Notes: generated by a model not told the origin, from the sequence alone. Counted from the stretch's first letter, positions 41,894 to 51,131 are shown. The stretch: 64,000 nt of DNA from Janthinobacterium sp. (GCF_009923995.1 NZ_RFSK01000018.1:1-64000), one strand, 5' to 3'. Program-made: numbers and translations.

Positions 41894-43791
41894 AACGACG
41901 CGCACCACGTACGATCTTCACCCTGCTGCCCATGCTGTCCCTGCTGGCTGGCTGCGCCGGCAACCAGGCCTACAACGATGGCCAGGCTATGCTGGGCGCG
42001 GGCCACACGCAGCAAGGGCTGGCCCTGCTGGAACAGGCGGCACAAGCCGAACCGACGAATGCGAAGTACCGCATCGCCGTCACGAACGGCAGGATGCGCG
42101 CCCTGAACAAGCTGAATGGCGCTGCGGAAGCGCTGCGCCAGCAAGGTAATTTACCCGAAGCGCAAGCGCTGTACCGCCAGGCGCTGGCCCTGGACGCCAG
42201 CGACGACGTGGCGCAGCGGGGCCTGGCCAGCGTGGCGCAGGACGAGCGCCACCGCAAGCTGGTGCAGGAAGCACAGGCCAGCTATCAGCGCGGCGGCGAC
42301 GCGAATGTAGCGCAGGCGCAGGAAGCCTTGCGCCAGGTGCTGCAGGAGCGTCCCGCTCAGCGCGACGCGCTGGCCCTGAAAAGCCGCATCGGCGACGAAC
42401 AGGCCAAAGCCCGCCCGGCCGGCGGCAAGCTGGCCGCCGCCTACCGCAAACCCGTGACCCTCGAATTTCGCGACGCGCCCCTGCGCTCCGTGTTCGATTT
42501 TCTCGGCAAGGTCTCCGGCCTGAACTTCGTCTTCGACAAGGAAGTCGATCCCGCCCTGCGCGCCACGATCTCCGTGCGCGACACCAGCATCGAGGAAGCC
42601 ATCGCCATGCTGCTGGGCGCGAACCAGCTGGAACAGAGCGTCACCAGCGACAAGTCCATCACGATTTACCCGAACACGCCGCAAAAGGTGAAGGATTACC
42701 AGCAGCTGGTGGTGCGCACCTTCTTCCTCGCCAATGCGGACGTCAAGACGGTGGCGTTTTCCATCAAGACCCTGCTCAAGGCCAAGGATGTCGTCACCGA
42801 CGAACGCCTGGGCATCATCATGCTGCGCGATACGCCGGAAATGGTGCGCATGGCCGAGCGCATCATCAACGTACAGGACCTGGCCGACCCGGAAGTGATG
42901 CTGGAGGTGGAAGTACTGGAAGTCAAGCGCACGCGCCTGATGGAGCTGGGCATCCGCTGGCCGGACCAGGCCAGCCTGACCCTGGCGGGCAGCGGCACGG
43001 GCCTGGGCGGCCTGAAAGTGGCCGACCTGCGCCGCATCAACGGCGAGAATATCAACCTGGGCATCGGCGGCGTCACCCTGAACGCCAACAAGACCGACAG
43101 CGACAGCAACATCCTCGCCAACCCGCGCATCCGCGTGCGCAACAAGGAAAAGGCCAAGATTCTCATCGGCGACCGCGTGCCCGTGATTACCGTCACGACG
43201 AACAACGGCGTCAGTTCCGACAGCGTCAATTACATCGACGTGGGCCTGAAGCTCGACGTCGAGCCGAACGTGTATCTTGATGACGAAGTGGCCATCAAGA
43301 TCAACCTGGAAGTATCGAACGTCGTCAAGGAAGTCATCAGCAAGACGGGCACGCAAGCGTACCAGATCGGTACGCGCAGCGCCTCCACGGTGCTGCGGCT
43401 GAAGGATGGCGAGACGCAGGTGCTGGCGGGCCTGATCAGCGACGAAGACCGGGGCACGGCCAACAAGGTGCCCGGCGTGGGCGAACTGCCCGTGCTGAAC
43501 CGCCTGTTCGGCAGCCAGAAGGATGACGCCATGCGCAGCGAGATCGTGCTGTCGATCACACCGCGCCTGCTGCGCAGCATCCGCCGCCCGGACCTGATGA
43601 CGGCCGAATTCAATTCCGGCACCGAGGCCTCCGTAGGCGGACGCGCCAGCGTGGGCGGCAGCCCGGATTCCGTCGCCGCACCCGAACAGGCCGCGCCGCG
43701 CGCCGGTTCGCCCATGACGGGCGGCGACGAGGCGCCTGCCGGCGACAAGTCTGCCGCTACGCCCGCCGCCACCGTCAAGGGCGGCCAGTGA
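41890..43791 (+). CDS. Secretin (GspD/PilQ family) with N-terminal TPR region
   Basis: 633 residues. Lipoprotein signal with lipobox LLAGC (Cys22). TPR-like helices follow (about 25-170, with LEQAAQAEPTNAKYRIAVTN and LYRQALALDASDDVAQRGLA). An STN/N0-like domain (about 185-260, VTLEFRDAPLRSVFDFLGKV), an N-domain, and the secretin barrel (about 390-580, ending VPGVGELPVLNRLFGSQKDD) complete the core. The tail after 590 is Ala/Pro/Gly-rich and disordered. The TPR front end replaces the usual GspD start, and being a lipoprotein it may not need a pilotin. It forms the outer-membrane pore. Confidence 0.93.
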   Translation: MKRRAPRTIFTLLPMLSLLAGCAGNQAYNDGQAMLGAGHTQQGLALLEQAAQAEPTNAKYRIAVTNGRMRALNKLNGAAEALRQQGNLPEAQALYRQALALDASDDVAQRGLASVAQDERHRKLVQEAQASYQRGGDANVAQAQEALRQVLQERPAQRDALALKSRIGDEQAKARPAGGKLAAAYRKPVTLEFRDAPLRSVFDFLGKVSGLNFVFDKEVDPALRATISVRDTSIEEAIAMLLGANQLEQSVTSDKSITIYPNTPQKVKDYQQLVVRTFFLANADVKTVAFSIKTLLKAKDVVTDERLGIIMLRDTPEMVRMAERIINVQDLADPEVMLEVEVLEVKRTRLMELGIRWPDQASLTLAGSGTGLGGLKVADLRRINGENINLGIGGVTLNANKTDSDSNILANPRIRVRNKEKAKILIGDRVPVITVTTNNGVSSDSVNYIDVGLKLDVEPNVYLDDEVAIKINLEVSNVVKEVISKTGTQAYQIGTRSASTVLRLKDGETQVLAGLISDEDRGTANKVPGVGELPVLNRLFGSQKDDAMRSEIVLSITPRLLRSIRRPDLMTAEFNSGTEASVGGRASVGGSPDSVAAPEQAAPRAGSPMTGGDEAPAGDKSAATPAATVKGGQ

Positions 43792-44270
43792 GCTGGCCCA
43801 TGAAGCCGCGCGGCTTTACCTTCATCGAGCTGATGATCACCCTGGCGATCATGGCGACCTTGGCCACGGTCGCCGTGCCGATGGCGCAGGTGGCGCAGCA
43901 AAGGGCGAAGGAACACGAATTGCGCAGTGCCCTGATCGAGATCCGCGAGGCCATCGATGCCTACAAACGCGCTTCCGACAATGGCCGCATCAAGCTGTCG
44001 CTGGGCGCTTCCGGCTATCCGAAGAAGCTCGATGAACTGGTCGAGGGTGTGCCCGACCAGCGCAGCCCCTCGAAGCAGAACATGTATTTTCTGCGCCGCC
44101 TGCCGCGCGATCCGTTCCAGCCACGGGAAGAAGGCAGCGCAGCCGACAGCTGGAACAAGCGCGCCTATGCCTCGCCGCCCGACAATCCCAGCGAAGGCGA
44201 AGACGTGTTCGACGTCGCCTCGCGCTCGACCAAGGCGGGCCTGAACGGCGTGCCGCTCAATCAATGGTGA
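43788..44270 (+). CDS. Pseudopilin 1 (GspG-like)
   Basis: 160 residues. A short basic leader ends MKPRG, cut before FTFIELMITLAIMATLATVA, a textbook type III signal with Glu5. The C-terminal part (YFLRRLPRDPFQPREEG) resembles the calcium-loop region of GspG. It overlaps the secretin stop (ATGA-like, four bases). It should be processed by a prepilin peptidase, which is not encoded in this window, and assembled into the pseudopilus. Confidence 0.88.
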   Translation: MSWPMKPRGFTFIELMITLAIMATLATVAVPMAQVAQQRAKEHELRSALIEIREAIDAYKRASDNGRIKLSLGASGYPKKLDELVEGVPDQRSPSKQNMYFLRRLPRDPFQPREEGSAADSWNKRAYASPPDNPSEGEDVFDVASRSTKAGLNGVPLNQW

Positions 44271-44659
44271 CCGACATGTCCTACCCGTACTTGCGGCGTG
44301 GCTTTACCCTGGTCGAACTGCTGGTGGTGCTGGCCATCATTTCGCTGCTGCTGACGATCGCCATTCCCCGCTATTTCGGTTCGGTGGAAAAGTCGAAGGA
44401 GGTCGCCCTGAAGGAAAACCTGCAGGTGCTCAGGAGCGGCCTGGATAAATACTATGCCGACAAGGGCGAGTATCCGGCCGCGCTGGCCGACCTGGTCACC
44501 CACCATTATTTCCGCAGCGTGCCCATGGACCCCGTCACGGAGTCGTCCGCCACGTGGCAGCTGGTGCCGTCGCCGAATGGCGAAATCGGCGGCGTGGCCG
44601 ACGTGCGCAGCGGCGCCAAGGGCAAGACGCGCGAGGGCATCCCGTTTGAACAGCTCTAG
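44264..44659 (+). CDS. Pseudopilin 2 (GspG-like, probably major)
   Basis: 131 residues. The leader ends YLRRG before FTLVELLVVLAIISLLLTIA, with Glu5 present. The C-terminal half (LADLVTHHYFRSVPMDPVTE) matches the GspG pattern of a Pro-Asp-Pro near the calcium site. ATG codons at 44264 and 44276 are both possible. It is shorter and more canonical than its neighbours, so it may be the major subunit. Confidence 0.88.
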   Translation: MVTDMSYPYLRRGFTLVELLVVLAIISLLLTIAIPRYFGSVEKSKEVALKENLQVLRSGLDKYYADKGEYPAALADLVTHHYFRSVPMDPVTESSATWQLVPSPNGEIGGVADVRSGAKGKTREGIPFEQL

Positions 44660-45182
44660 TTTTCGACGCCGTGCGCGGGGATTTGCATACGTCTGGACCC
44701 TGCTGCTGGTGGCCTTCATGGGCGTGGGCCTGGTCGTGGCCAGCGAACTGCTAGCCACGGCCGCGCGGCGCGACAGGGAGCGCGAGCTGCTGTTCATCGG
44801 CCATGAATTCCGCAATGCGCTGGGGCGCTACTATGACAGCACGCCAGCCGACGGCCGCCCGCGCTACCCGCTGACCCTGCAGGAACTGCTGAAAGATCCG
44901 CGCTTCGCCAACGCCCGGCGCCATCTGCGCCGCGTGTATGCGGACCCCGTCACGGGCAAGGCGGAATGGGGACTGCTGCGCCAGGAAGGACGCATCGTCG
45001 GCATCCATTCCCTGTCGCCGCAGCTGCCCATCAAGCAGGACAACTTCCTTGATGAAGACGCCAGCCTGCGCCGCAAACAGCGCTACGCGGACTGGCAGTT
45101 CACCTATCCGCACGACCTGGTGCTGGCCCCGCCCGATGCCGCTGGCGGGGTGCCCGGCCTCAAGCCGAAAGGCGCAAACTGA
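44646..45182 (+). CDS. Pseudopilin 3 (atypical minor pseudopilin), TTG start
   Basis: 178 residues. The gene is easy to miss: its start is TTG at 44646, inside the end of pseudopilin 2, with GAGGG about seven bases upstream; the first in-frame ATG lies inside the hydrophobic helix. The product begins MNSSSFRRRARG before FAYVWTLLLVAFMGVGLVVA. That is a prepilin-like cleavage site without Glu5, as in GspK, the tip subunit. The C-terminal domain (ELLFIGHEFRNALGRYYDST) has no match I recognise. A tip or minor role is inferred. Confidence 0.8.
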   Translation: MNSSSFRRRARGFAYVWTLLLVAFMGVGLVVASELLATAARRDRERELLFIGHEFRNALGRYYDSTPADGRPRYPLTLQELLKDPRFANARRHLRRVYADPVTGKAEWGLLRQEGRIVGIHSLSPQLPIKQDNFLDEDASLRRKQRYADWQFTYPHDLVLAPPDAAGGVPGLKPKGAN

Positions 45183-45238
45183 TATCATGCGGCTTTCCGC
45201 AACACGCATCGGCATCACGCATCGAACAAGGAGCAGGC

Positions 45239-46462
45239 ATGAGCATAGGTGGCACTTCCATCGAACAGGCATTGGCATCGCTGTCGGACATGACGTCCGG
45301 CATGGTCGCCATCGGCAAGGACGAACACGCGCAGCGCATCGCCAAGGCGCAGGCATTCATGCGCCAGCAGGGCATCGCCGCGATCTATCTGAACGCGGGA
45401 TCCAACCTCACCTATTTCACGGGCACCAAATGGTATGCCAGCGAACGCATGGTGGGCGCCATCCTGCCGGCCAGCGGAGATATCGAATATATCGCGCCCG
45501 CCTTCGAGGAAAGCACCCTCACGGGTTTCATGCTTATCGAAGGCAAGGTCAATTGCTGGGAGGAGCATGAAAGCCCGTATCAGCTGTTCGTCGACGTGCT
45601 GGCGCGCATGGGAATCGCCCAGGATGCCGCCGCGCCGCCGCGCGTGGGCATCTGCGAAAGCGCCGCCTTCTTCATCTACGACGGCATCCGGCCGCTGGCG
45701 CCAGGCTATATGCTGGAAAACGCCCGCGCCGTCACGGCGTACTGCCGCAGCCGCAAGTCCGCGGCGGAAATCGCCCTGATGCAGCGCGTGATGGACATGA
45801 CCCTGGCCGTGCACGTGGCTACGGCCAGCATGCTATATGAAGGCATCACGACGGTGGAAGTGGAAGAATTCATCCAGCGCGCGCACCGCAAGGTGGGCGC
45901 GCCGCGCTCGTATTTCTGCATCGTGCTGTTCGGCGAAGCGACGGCCTATCCGCACGGCGTCAACTACGTGCAGACCCTGAAGGCGGGTGATACGGTGCTG
46001 ATCGACACGGGCTGCCAGGTAATGAACTACATTTCCGACATCACGCGCACCTATGTGTTTGGCGACATCAGCGAGCGCCAGCGCTCCGTGTGGAACAGCG
46101 AAAAGGCGGCGCAGGCCGCGGCGTTTGCCGCCGCCCGGCTGGGCGTGCCCTGCGGCGACGTGGACCGCGCCGCCCGCGTCTCTTTGGCGTCGGACGGCTT
46201 CGGCCCCGGCTACAAGCTGCCCGGCCTGCCGCACCGTACGGGCCACGGCATCGGCCTCGATATCCACGAATGGCCTTACCTGGTCGGCAATGACACCACG
46301 CCGCTGGACGTGGGCATGTGCTTCTCGAACGAGCCGATGATCTGCATCCCCGGCGAATTCGGCATCCGCCACGAAGACCATTTCTACATGACGGAAAACG
46401 GCCCGCGCTGGTTCACCGAACCGGCGCACAGCATCGACGACCCGTTCGGCTTGCAGGCTTAA
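45239..46462 (+). CDS. M24-family metallopeptidase (Xaa-Pro dipeptidase/creatinase-like)
   Basis: 407 residues, cytoplasmic. A creatinase N-terminal domain (about 25-165) is followed by the pita-bread domain. Metal ligands are seen in order: Asp in VLIDTGCQV, Asp in ISDITRTYVFG, His in PHRTGHGIGLDIHE, Glu in FSNEPMICIPGEFG and Glu in RHEDHFYMTENG. AAGGAG precedes the start. Two imperfect CACGCATCGGCAT repeats lie just upstream (45201-45226). It probably cleaves Xaa-Pro dipeptides, but creatinase-type amidohydrolysis is not excluded. Confidence 0.92.
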   Translation: MSIGGTSIEQALASLSDMTSGMVAIGKDEHAQRIAKAQAFMRQQGIAAIYLNAGSNLTYFTGTKWYASERMVGAILPASGDIEYIAPAFEESTLTGFMLIEGKVNCWEEHESPYQLFVDVLARMGIAQDAAAPPRVGICESAAFFIYDGIRPLAPGYMLENARAVTAYCRSRKSAAEIALMQRVMDMTLAVHVATASMLYEGITTVEVEEFIQRAHRKVGAPRSYFCIVLFGEATAYPHGVNYVQTLKAGDTVLIDTGCQVMNYISDITRTYVFGDISERQRSVWNSEKAAQAAAFAAARLGVPCGDVDRAARVSLASDGFGPGYKLPGLPHRTGHGIGLDIHEWPYLVGNDTTPLDVGMCFSNEPMICIPGEFGIRHEDHFYMTENGPRWFTEPAHSIDDPFGLQA

Positions 46463-46655
46463 GCGGCCTGCGCCAACGCCAGCCGCCGCACCGCCGGCGC
46501 GCTGGTGATCGCTGGCGCACCGGCCGGCGCCAGCTTGAACACGGCCAGCGCCGTGCCCAGCTGCACGGCCTGTTCCTGCAGCGATTCGGCCGCCGCGACG
46601 CTTCTGCCACCAGGGCCGAATTCTGCTGCGTCATCTGGTCCATGTGGCATGTGAC
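46459..46655 (-). pseudogene. 3' remnant of a methyl-accepting chemotaxis protein
   Basis: On the minus strand one frame encodes MDQMTQQNSALVAEAS, the conserved end of a receptor signalling domain. A different frame continues AAAESLQEQAVQLGTALAVF and ends PAVRRLALAQAA with a stop. The two halves join only if one base is restored near 46605. Everything upstream of about 46655, including the ligand and HAMP domains, is gone and replaced by AT-rich sequence. This is a truncated and frameshifted relic. Its stop overlaps the M24 gene end by four bases. Confidence 0.85.
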
Positions 46656-46840
46656 CAGCGAGCAAAACCATGCTACAGAGAAAAGACTTTGCTTTGGAAA
46701 GTTTTCTGCTGGCAATGCGCTATTTCACCGATTTTCAAGGAAAAAGCACGCGTTTTAGAAGTTTTTTTCTAAAACAGCACCTCATGCAAAACCACACTTT
46801 TGCCTATATTTTTCATACACGTATGGATGATTCAGCCAGC
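46656..46840. other. AT-rich patch with a perfect 9-bp inverted repeat
   Basis: This interval is far richer in A and T than the surrounding coding DNA and holds no convincing gene. GTTTTAGAA (46752-46760) and TTCTAAAAC (46767-46775) form a perfect stem with a six-base loop GTTTTT. It borders the chemotaxis-receptor relic, so it may mark a deletion or insertion scar. A structural RNA or a protein-binding site is possible. Confidence 0.45.
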
Positions 46841-46880
46841 AAGAAACCTTGGCATCCTGCCCGGCGCGCCAGGGTTTCTT
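46841..46880 (-). terminator. Stem-loop after the amidase gene, probable terminator
   Basis: AAGAAACC (46841-46848) pairs with GGTTTCTT (46873-46880), extended by TTGGC/GCCAG with one wobble pair. It starts seven bases past the amidase stop on the minus strand. The downstream T content is modest, so efficiency is uncertain. Confidence 0.55.
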
Positions 46881-46886
46881 AATCCT

Positions 46887-48362
46887 TCAAGCGCACGCTG
46901 GCGGTGCCGGCAAGGGACCGAACAGCGCCTCCAGCGACAGACCGATGGCCAGCAAGCGACTGTCGCTGCCCAGCGGTCCGTCGATCTCCATCCCCACCGG
47001 CAAGCCCTCTGCCGTGATGCCAGCCGGCAAGGACAAGCCGGGTATGCCCGCGTTGCTGGCCGGGTCCGTATTGCGGATCAGGGTGGTGAACGCATCGCCC
47101 GCGGCGCCGCCGTCCACCGCGATGGTGGACGAGCCATGTACGCCATCGATGGCTACGGCGCACACGGGCGTGGTGGGGAAAAAGATCGCGTCCAGGCGGT
47201 GCCGCGCAAAATAGTCGCGGTACAAGGCCTGCAAGCGGGGCCGCTGCACCAGCAGGGCGTCGGGGTACGCCGCGCCAAACGCATCGCCCAGGATGGCGCC
47301 AAACGCATGCTGCACGTCGGGGCTGGCCACCTGCGCGGCGATGTCGTCCAGCGTGAGTGGCGCGCCGCCCGCGGCCAGGTAGGCGGGAATCGCCTGGCGC
47401 GGCTCGTGCAGCGCCAGCGGGAACGACACCTTGCCGTTCGCCTCCATCACGTCCTGCATGCCGAGTTCGACCAGCACCACGCCCGCCTGCGACAGGGTTT
47501 CCCTGGCTTGCGCCATGACGGCCGCCACGTCGGCGTCCAGCGGCTGCCAGAAAGCGGCCGGCACGCCAAAGCGCAGGCCGGCCAGCGGCTCCGGCGAGGG
47601 CACGCTCCGGCCGGACAGCACGCTGTCGAGCAGGGCCACGTCGGCCACCGTGCGCGCCATGGGGCCCAGCGTATCGCGCGTGTGGCTGATCGGCACCGTG
47701 CCGCTGGAATCGTAGCACCGCTCGGCGCCGCCGTCGCCCACGGACGGGCGCAGGCCGACGATGCCGCACAGGGCGGCCGGCACGCGCGTGGAGCCGCCCG
47801 TATCCGTGCCCAGGCCTGCCGGCGCGATGCGCGCGGCGATCGCCGCCGCCGTGCCGCCGGAAGAACCGCCCGGAATGCGCGCGCTGTCATACGGATTTTT
47901 GACATGTCCGGCAAAACTGGAAAAATTCGTGCTGGTGGCGCCAAACGCCAGCTCGTGCAGGTTCGCCTTGCCCAGCACGATGGCGCCCGCGTCCAGCAAG
48001 CGCTGCACGCCGGGCGCATTCGCCGACGGATACCAGTCGCGCAGGGCCGGCGTGCCGGCGGTCGTCGGCATGCCATGCGTGTCGATATTGTCTTTGACAA
48101 CGATGGGCAAGCCCGCCAGCGGCGGCAAAGGCTGGCCCGCCGCGCGCGCCGCATCGACACGCATGGCGGCGGCCAGCGCGGCATCCGCATTGACCGTGAT
48201 CAGGCTGTTCAAGCCCGCTTGCGCGCGCGCCTGCGCCAGCAAGGTACGCATGTAGTCGGCCGCACCCAGGCTGCCGTTGGCGATGGCGGCCACGGCATCG
48301 CTGGCGCTCAGGGCCAGCTGCGCCTGCGCGGCGATGGAAGCTTGATCGTCTGCCTTGTTCAT
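46887..48362 (-). CDS. Amidase-signature hydrolase (indoleacetamide/mandelamide hydrolase-like)
   Basis: 491 residues. The Ser-cisSer-Lys triad is readable: Lys in PIVVKDNIDT, cis-Ser and nucleophile in RIPGGSSGGTAAAIA and GTDTGGSTRVPAALCG. Length and motifs fit arylacetamide-type members of the family. Coming last after the phenylacetate genes, it may release phenylacetate or a related acid from an amide, feeding PaaK. That substrate is inferred; other small amides are possible. A strong intrinsic terminator lies only 15 bases upstream of the start, so its expression depends on read-through or an internal promoter. GGGAG precedes the start. Confidence 0.85.
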   Translation of the reverse strand: MNKADDQASIAAQAQLALSASDAVAAIANGSLGAADYMRTLLAQARAQAGLNSLITVNADAALAAAMRVDAARAAGQPLPPLAGLPIVVKDNIDTHGMPTTAGTPALRDWYPSANAPGVQRLLDAGAIVLGKANLHELAFGATSTNFSSFAGHVKNPYDSARIPGGSSGGTAAAIAARIAPAGLGTDTGGSTRVPAALCGIVGLRPSVGDGGAERCYDSSGTVPISHTRDTLGPMARTVADVALLDSVLSGRSVPSPEPLAGLRFGVPAAFWQPLDADVAAVMAQARETLSQAGVVLVELGMQDVMEANGKVSFPLALHEPRQAIPAYLAAGGAPLTLDDIAAQVASPDVQHAFGAILGDAFGAAYPDALLVQRPRLQALYRDYFARHRLDAIFFPTTPVCAVAIDGVHGSSTIAVDGGAAGDAFTTLIRNTDPASNAGIPGLSLPAGITAEGLPVGMEIDGPLGSDSRLLAIGLSLEALFGPLPAPPACA

Positions 48363-48376
48363 TACATCTCTCCCTT

Positions 48377-48417
48377 AAAAAAAAGGCGCCGCCCACGCGC
48401 ACATCGCAGGCGGCGCC
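48377..48417 (-). terminator. Intrinsic terminator between paaZ and the amidase gene
   Basis: Read on the minus strand, GGCGCCGCC pairs perfectly with GGCGGCGCC over a 15-base loop and is followed by eight T residues. It ends the main paa transcript. The amidase start codon lies only 15 bases beyond, too close for a separate promoter between them. Confidence 0.93.
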
Positions 48418-48443
48418 GGTCAAGCCTGTCCTGCCAATGTGCC

Positions 48444-50495
48444 TTACTCGCGCTTGGAAACGAGGGTCAGGATGTCATAGCTGGCCACCAGCTCCTCGTT
48501 CTGGTTCGTCACCTGCACATCCCACGCGACCACGCCCTGGCCCACGCCAAACACGTCCTTGCGGTTGCGGTCCACCTTGCGCTTGCACGTCAGGCGCGCG
48601 CGGATGGTGTCGCCGATGGCGACGGGCGCGACGAAGCGCAGGTTATCCAGGCCATAGTTGGCCAGCACGGGGCCGACGCCGGGCGAAACGAACAGGCCGG
48701 CGGCGGCCGACAGCACGAAGTAGCCGTGGGCGATGCGCTTGCCGAACTGCGATTCCTTGGCGGCGATTTCGTCGAAGTGCATGTAAAAGAAGTCGCCCGA
48801 GATGCCGCCGAAGGCGACGATGTCCGCTTCGCTGACGGTGCGGCGGTGCGTCAGCAGCGAGTCGCCCGTCTTCAAGTCCTCGAAATGCTTGCGGAACGGG
48901 TGGATCGGGCTTTCATTGACGTCCGCGCCGCGCACGTATTCGCCCGTGATGGCCGCCAGCATGGTGGGCGAGCCTTGCACGGCCGCCCGTTGCAGGTAGT
49001 GGCGCACGGCGCGCACGCCGCCCAGCTCTTCGCCGCCGCCCGCGCGGCCAGGGCCGCCGTGCTTCAGCTGCGGCAGGGGCGAGCCATGGCCCGTCGAATC
49101 GACGGACGCCACGCGTTCGAGCACGTGCACGCGGCCATGCGTGGCCGCCACTTGCGGCACCACGCGCGCGGCGATCTTCGGATCGCGCGTCACCAGGGTG
49201 CTCACCAGGCTGCCCTTGCCGCGCGCGGCCAGGGCCAGCGCCTCGTCGATATCGTTATAGCCCATCATGGTGCTGACGGGGCCGAAGGCTTCCACGTCAT
49301 GCACGGCATCGTTGCCAAACGCGTCGCGGCACAGCAGCAGGGTCGGCGAGAAGAAGCTGCCGTCACTGGCGCCATCGCCCAGCGGGTTGAAGCCATCGGC
49401 CGCACCGAACACCACCTCGTTGCCCTGCGACAGGGTGGCGACGCGCTCGGCCACGTCATTCTGCTGCTCCTTCGAGGCCAGCGCGCCCATGCGCACGCCC
49501 TCGATGGACGGATCGCCCACCACCACCTTGGCCAGGCGTTCGCGCAGGCGCGTGCCGACAGCGTCCATCAGGTGCTCGGGCACGATAATGCGGCGGATGG
49601 CCGTGCACTTCTGGCCCGACTTGCCCGTCATCTCGCGCACGACTTCCTTGACGAAGAGGTCGAACTCCACGTCGTCCGGCGTGACGTCCGGCGCCAGGAT
49701 GGCGCAGTTGAGCGAATCGGCTTCGCCGTTGAACGGCACGGAATTGGCGATCAGGTTCGGATTCGTGCGCAGCTTGGCGGCCGTGGCGGCCGATCCCGTA
49801 AACGTCACGAAATCCTGGCCATTCAGGCGGTCCAGCAAGTCGCCCGTGGAGCCGATCACCAGCTGCAGACTGCCCGCCGGCAGCAAGCCCGATTCGTGCA
49901 TCATGCGCACGACGGCCTGCGTCAGATAGCTCGTCGCCGTGGCCGGCTTGGCGATGCAGGGCATGGCCGCCAGGAAGCTCGGGGCGAATTTTTCCAGCAA
50001 GCCCCAGATGGGGAAGTTGAAAGCGTTGATGTGCACGGCCAGGCCGCCGCGCGGCACCAGGATGTGCGTGCCGGCGAAGCCGCCCTTCTTGCCCAGCGCG
50101 ATGGCCGGGCCTTCGTGCAGCACGTTCGACGACGGCAGCTCGTTGCTGCCCATGCTGGCGTAGGCGAACAGGGTGCCCGTGCCGCCTTCGATATCGACCC
50201 AGCTATCGGCCCGCGTGGCGCCCGACAGGTGCGAGATCGCATACAGTTCTTCCTTGCGCTCGACCAGGTACAGGGCCAGCGCCTTCAGGCGCGCGGCGCG
50301 CTGCTGGAAGTCGAGCGCCATCAGGCCAGGCACGCCCGTCTTGCGCGCATACGTGACGGCTTCGTCGAAGTCGATCTTTTCCGCATGCGTGTGATAGATG
50401 ACGCGGTTGTTCAAGGCGCTGTGCAGGGGCACGGCGGCGCTGTCGCCCAGCCAGCGGCCGGCGATCAGGCTTTGCAGGGTAGATATTTCAGCCAT
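48444..50495 (-). CDS. paaZ: Oxepin-CoA hydrolase / 3-oxo-5,6-dehydrosuberyl-CoA semialdehyde dehydrogenase
   Basis: 683 residues, the normal length for the fusion. The N-terminal aldehyde dehydrogenase domain (about 1-525) carries [13 protein letters not shown], the catalytic-Cys region [15 protein letters not shown] and [10 protein letters not shown]. The C-terminal MaoC hydratase domain (about 540-683) has [20 protein letters not shown] and [14 protein letters not shown]. It opens the oxepin ring and oxidises the aldehyde so that no dead-end product builds up. GGAG lies eight bases before the start. It follows paaY by 21 bases and ends at a strong terminator. Confidence 0.96.
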   Translation of the reverse strand: MAEISTLQSLIAGRWLGDSAAVPLHSALNNRVIYHTHAEKIDFDEAVTYARKTGVPGLMALDFQQRAARLKALALYLVERKEELYAISHLSGATRADSWVDIEGGTGTLFAYASMGSNELPSSNVLHEGPAIALGKKGGFAGTHILVPRGGLAVHINAFNFPIWGLLEKFAPSFLAAMPCIAKPATATSYLTQAVVRMMHESGLLPAGSLQLVIGSTGDLLDRLNGQDFVTFTGSAATAAKLRTNPNLIANSVPFNGEADSLNCAILAPDVTPDDVEFDLFVKEVVREMTGKSGQKCTAIRRIIVPEHLMDAVGTRLRERLAKVVVGDPSIEGVRMGALASKEQQNDVAERVATLSQGNEVVFGAADGFNPLGDGASDGSFFSPTLLLCRDAFGNDAVHDVEAFGPVSTMMGYNDIDEALALAARGKGSLVSTLVTRDPKIAARVVPQVAATHGRVHVLERVASVDSTGHGSPLPQLKHGGPGRAGGGEELGGVRAVRHYLQRAAVQGSPTMLAAITGEYVRGADVNESPIHPFRKHFEDLKTGDSLLTHRRTVSEADIVAFGGISGDFFYMHFDEIAAKESQFGKRIAHGYFVLSAAAGLFVSPGVGPVLANYGLDNLRFVAPVAIGDTIRARLTCKRKVDRNRKDVFGVGQGVVAWDVQVTNQNEELVASYDILTLVSKRE

Positions 50496-50516
50496 GTGGT
50501 TTACTCCTATGTTGGT

Positions 50517-51131
50517 TTACTGCGCTGCTGCGTTCTTGTGCAGGTGCAGCGGCAATGCGGATTCAAAATTCAGGCGCTGGCGGTTCGCCTCGACTTCCGT
50601 CAGGGCTTCCACCTCGCGCATCGTCTGCATGGAGCGCACGGCCAGTTCGTGGTACTGGCCCGTGCCCGAGCTTTTCCATTTGATTTCATCGTCGGTGAGC
50701 GCGCGCATCACCTTGGCCGGCGTGCCGACCACCATGCTGCGCGGCGCGATGATCATGCCCGCCTTCACGAAACTCATGGCGGCGACGATGGATTCCTCGC
50801 CGACGATGGCGTTGTCCATCACCACGGCATTCATGCCGACGAGCGCATTGCGGCCGATGCGGCAGCCATGCAGCACGGCGCCGTGGCCGATGTGGCCATC
50901 GACTTCGACCACCGTGTCGCAGCCGGGAAAACCGTGCATGACGCAGGTGTCCTGCAGGTTGGCGCCCTCTTCCAGGATCAAACGGCCGAAGTCGCCGCGG
51001 ATCGAAGCCAGCGGGCCGATATAGCAGCGCGGGCCGACGATCACGTCGCCGATCAGCACGGCCGACGGGTGCACGTAGGCGCTGGGGTGGACGACGGGGG
51101 TGACGCCGTTGATTTCGTAGACTTTGACCAT
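50517..51131 (-). CDS. paaY: PaaY, gamma-carbonic-anhydrase-fold thioesterase
   Basis: 204 residues with left-handed beta-helix hexapeptide repeats ([40 protein letters not shown]). The His ligands of the family lie in [11 protein letters not shown] and [13 protein letters not shown]. In other bacteria PaaY is a thioesterase that removes inhibitory CoA adducts formed when the pathway stalls. GGAG is six bases before the start. It sits between paaZ and the transporter genes, separated from the latter by a palindromic repeat. Confidence 0.93.
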   Translation of the reverse strand: MVKVYEINGVTPVVHPSAYVHPSAVLIGDVIVGPRCYIGPLASIRGDFGRLILEEGANLQDTCVMHGFPGCDTVVEVDGHIGHGAVLHGCRIGRNALVGMNAVVMDNAIVGEESIVAAMSFVKAGMIIAPRSMVVGTPAKVMRALTDDEIKWKSSGTGQYHELAVRSMQTMREVEALTEVEANRQRLNFESALPLHLHKNAAAQ

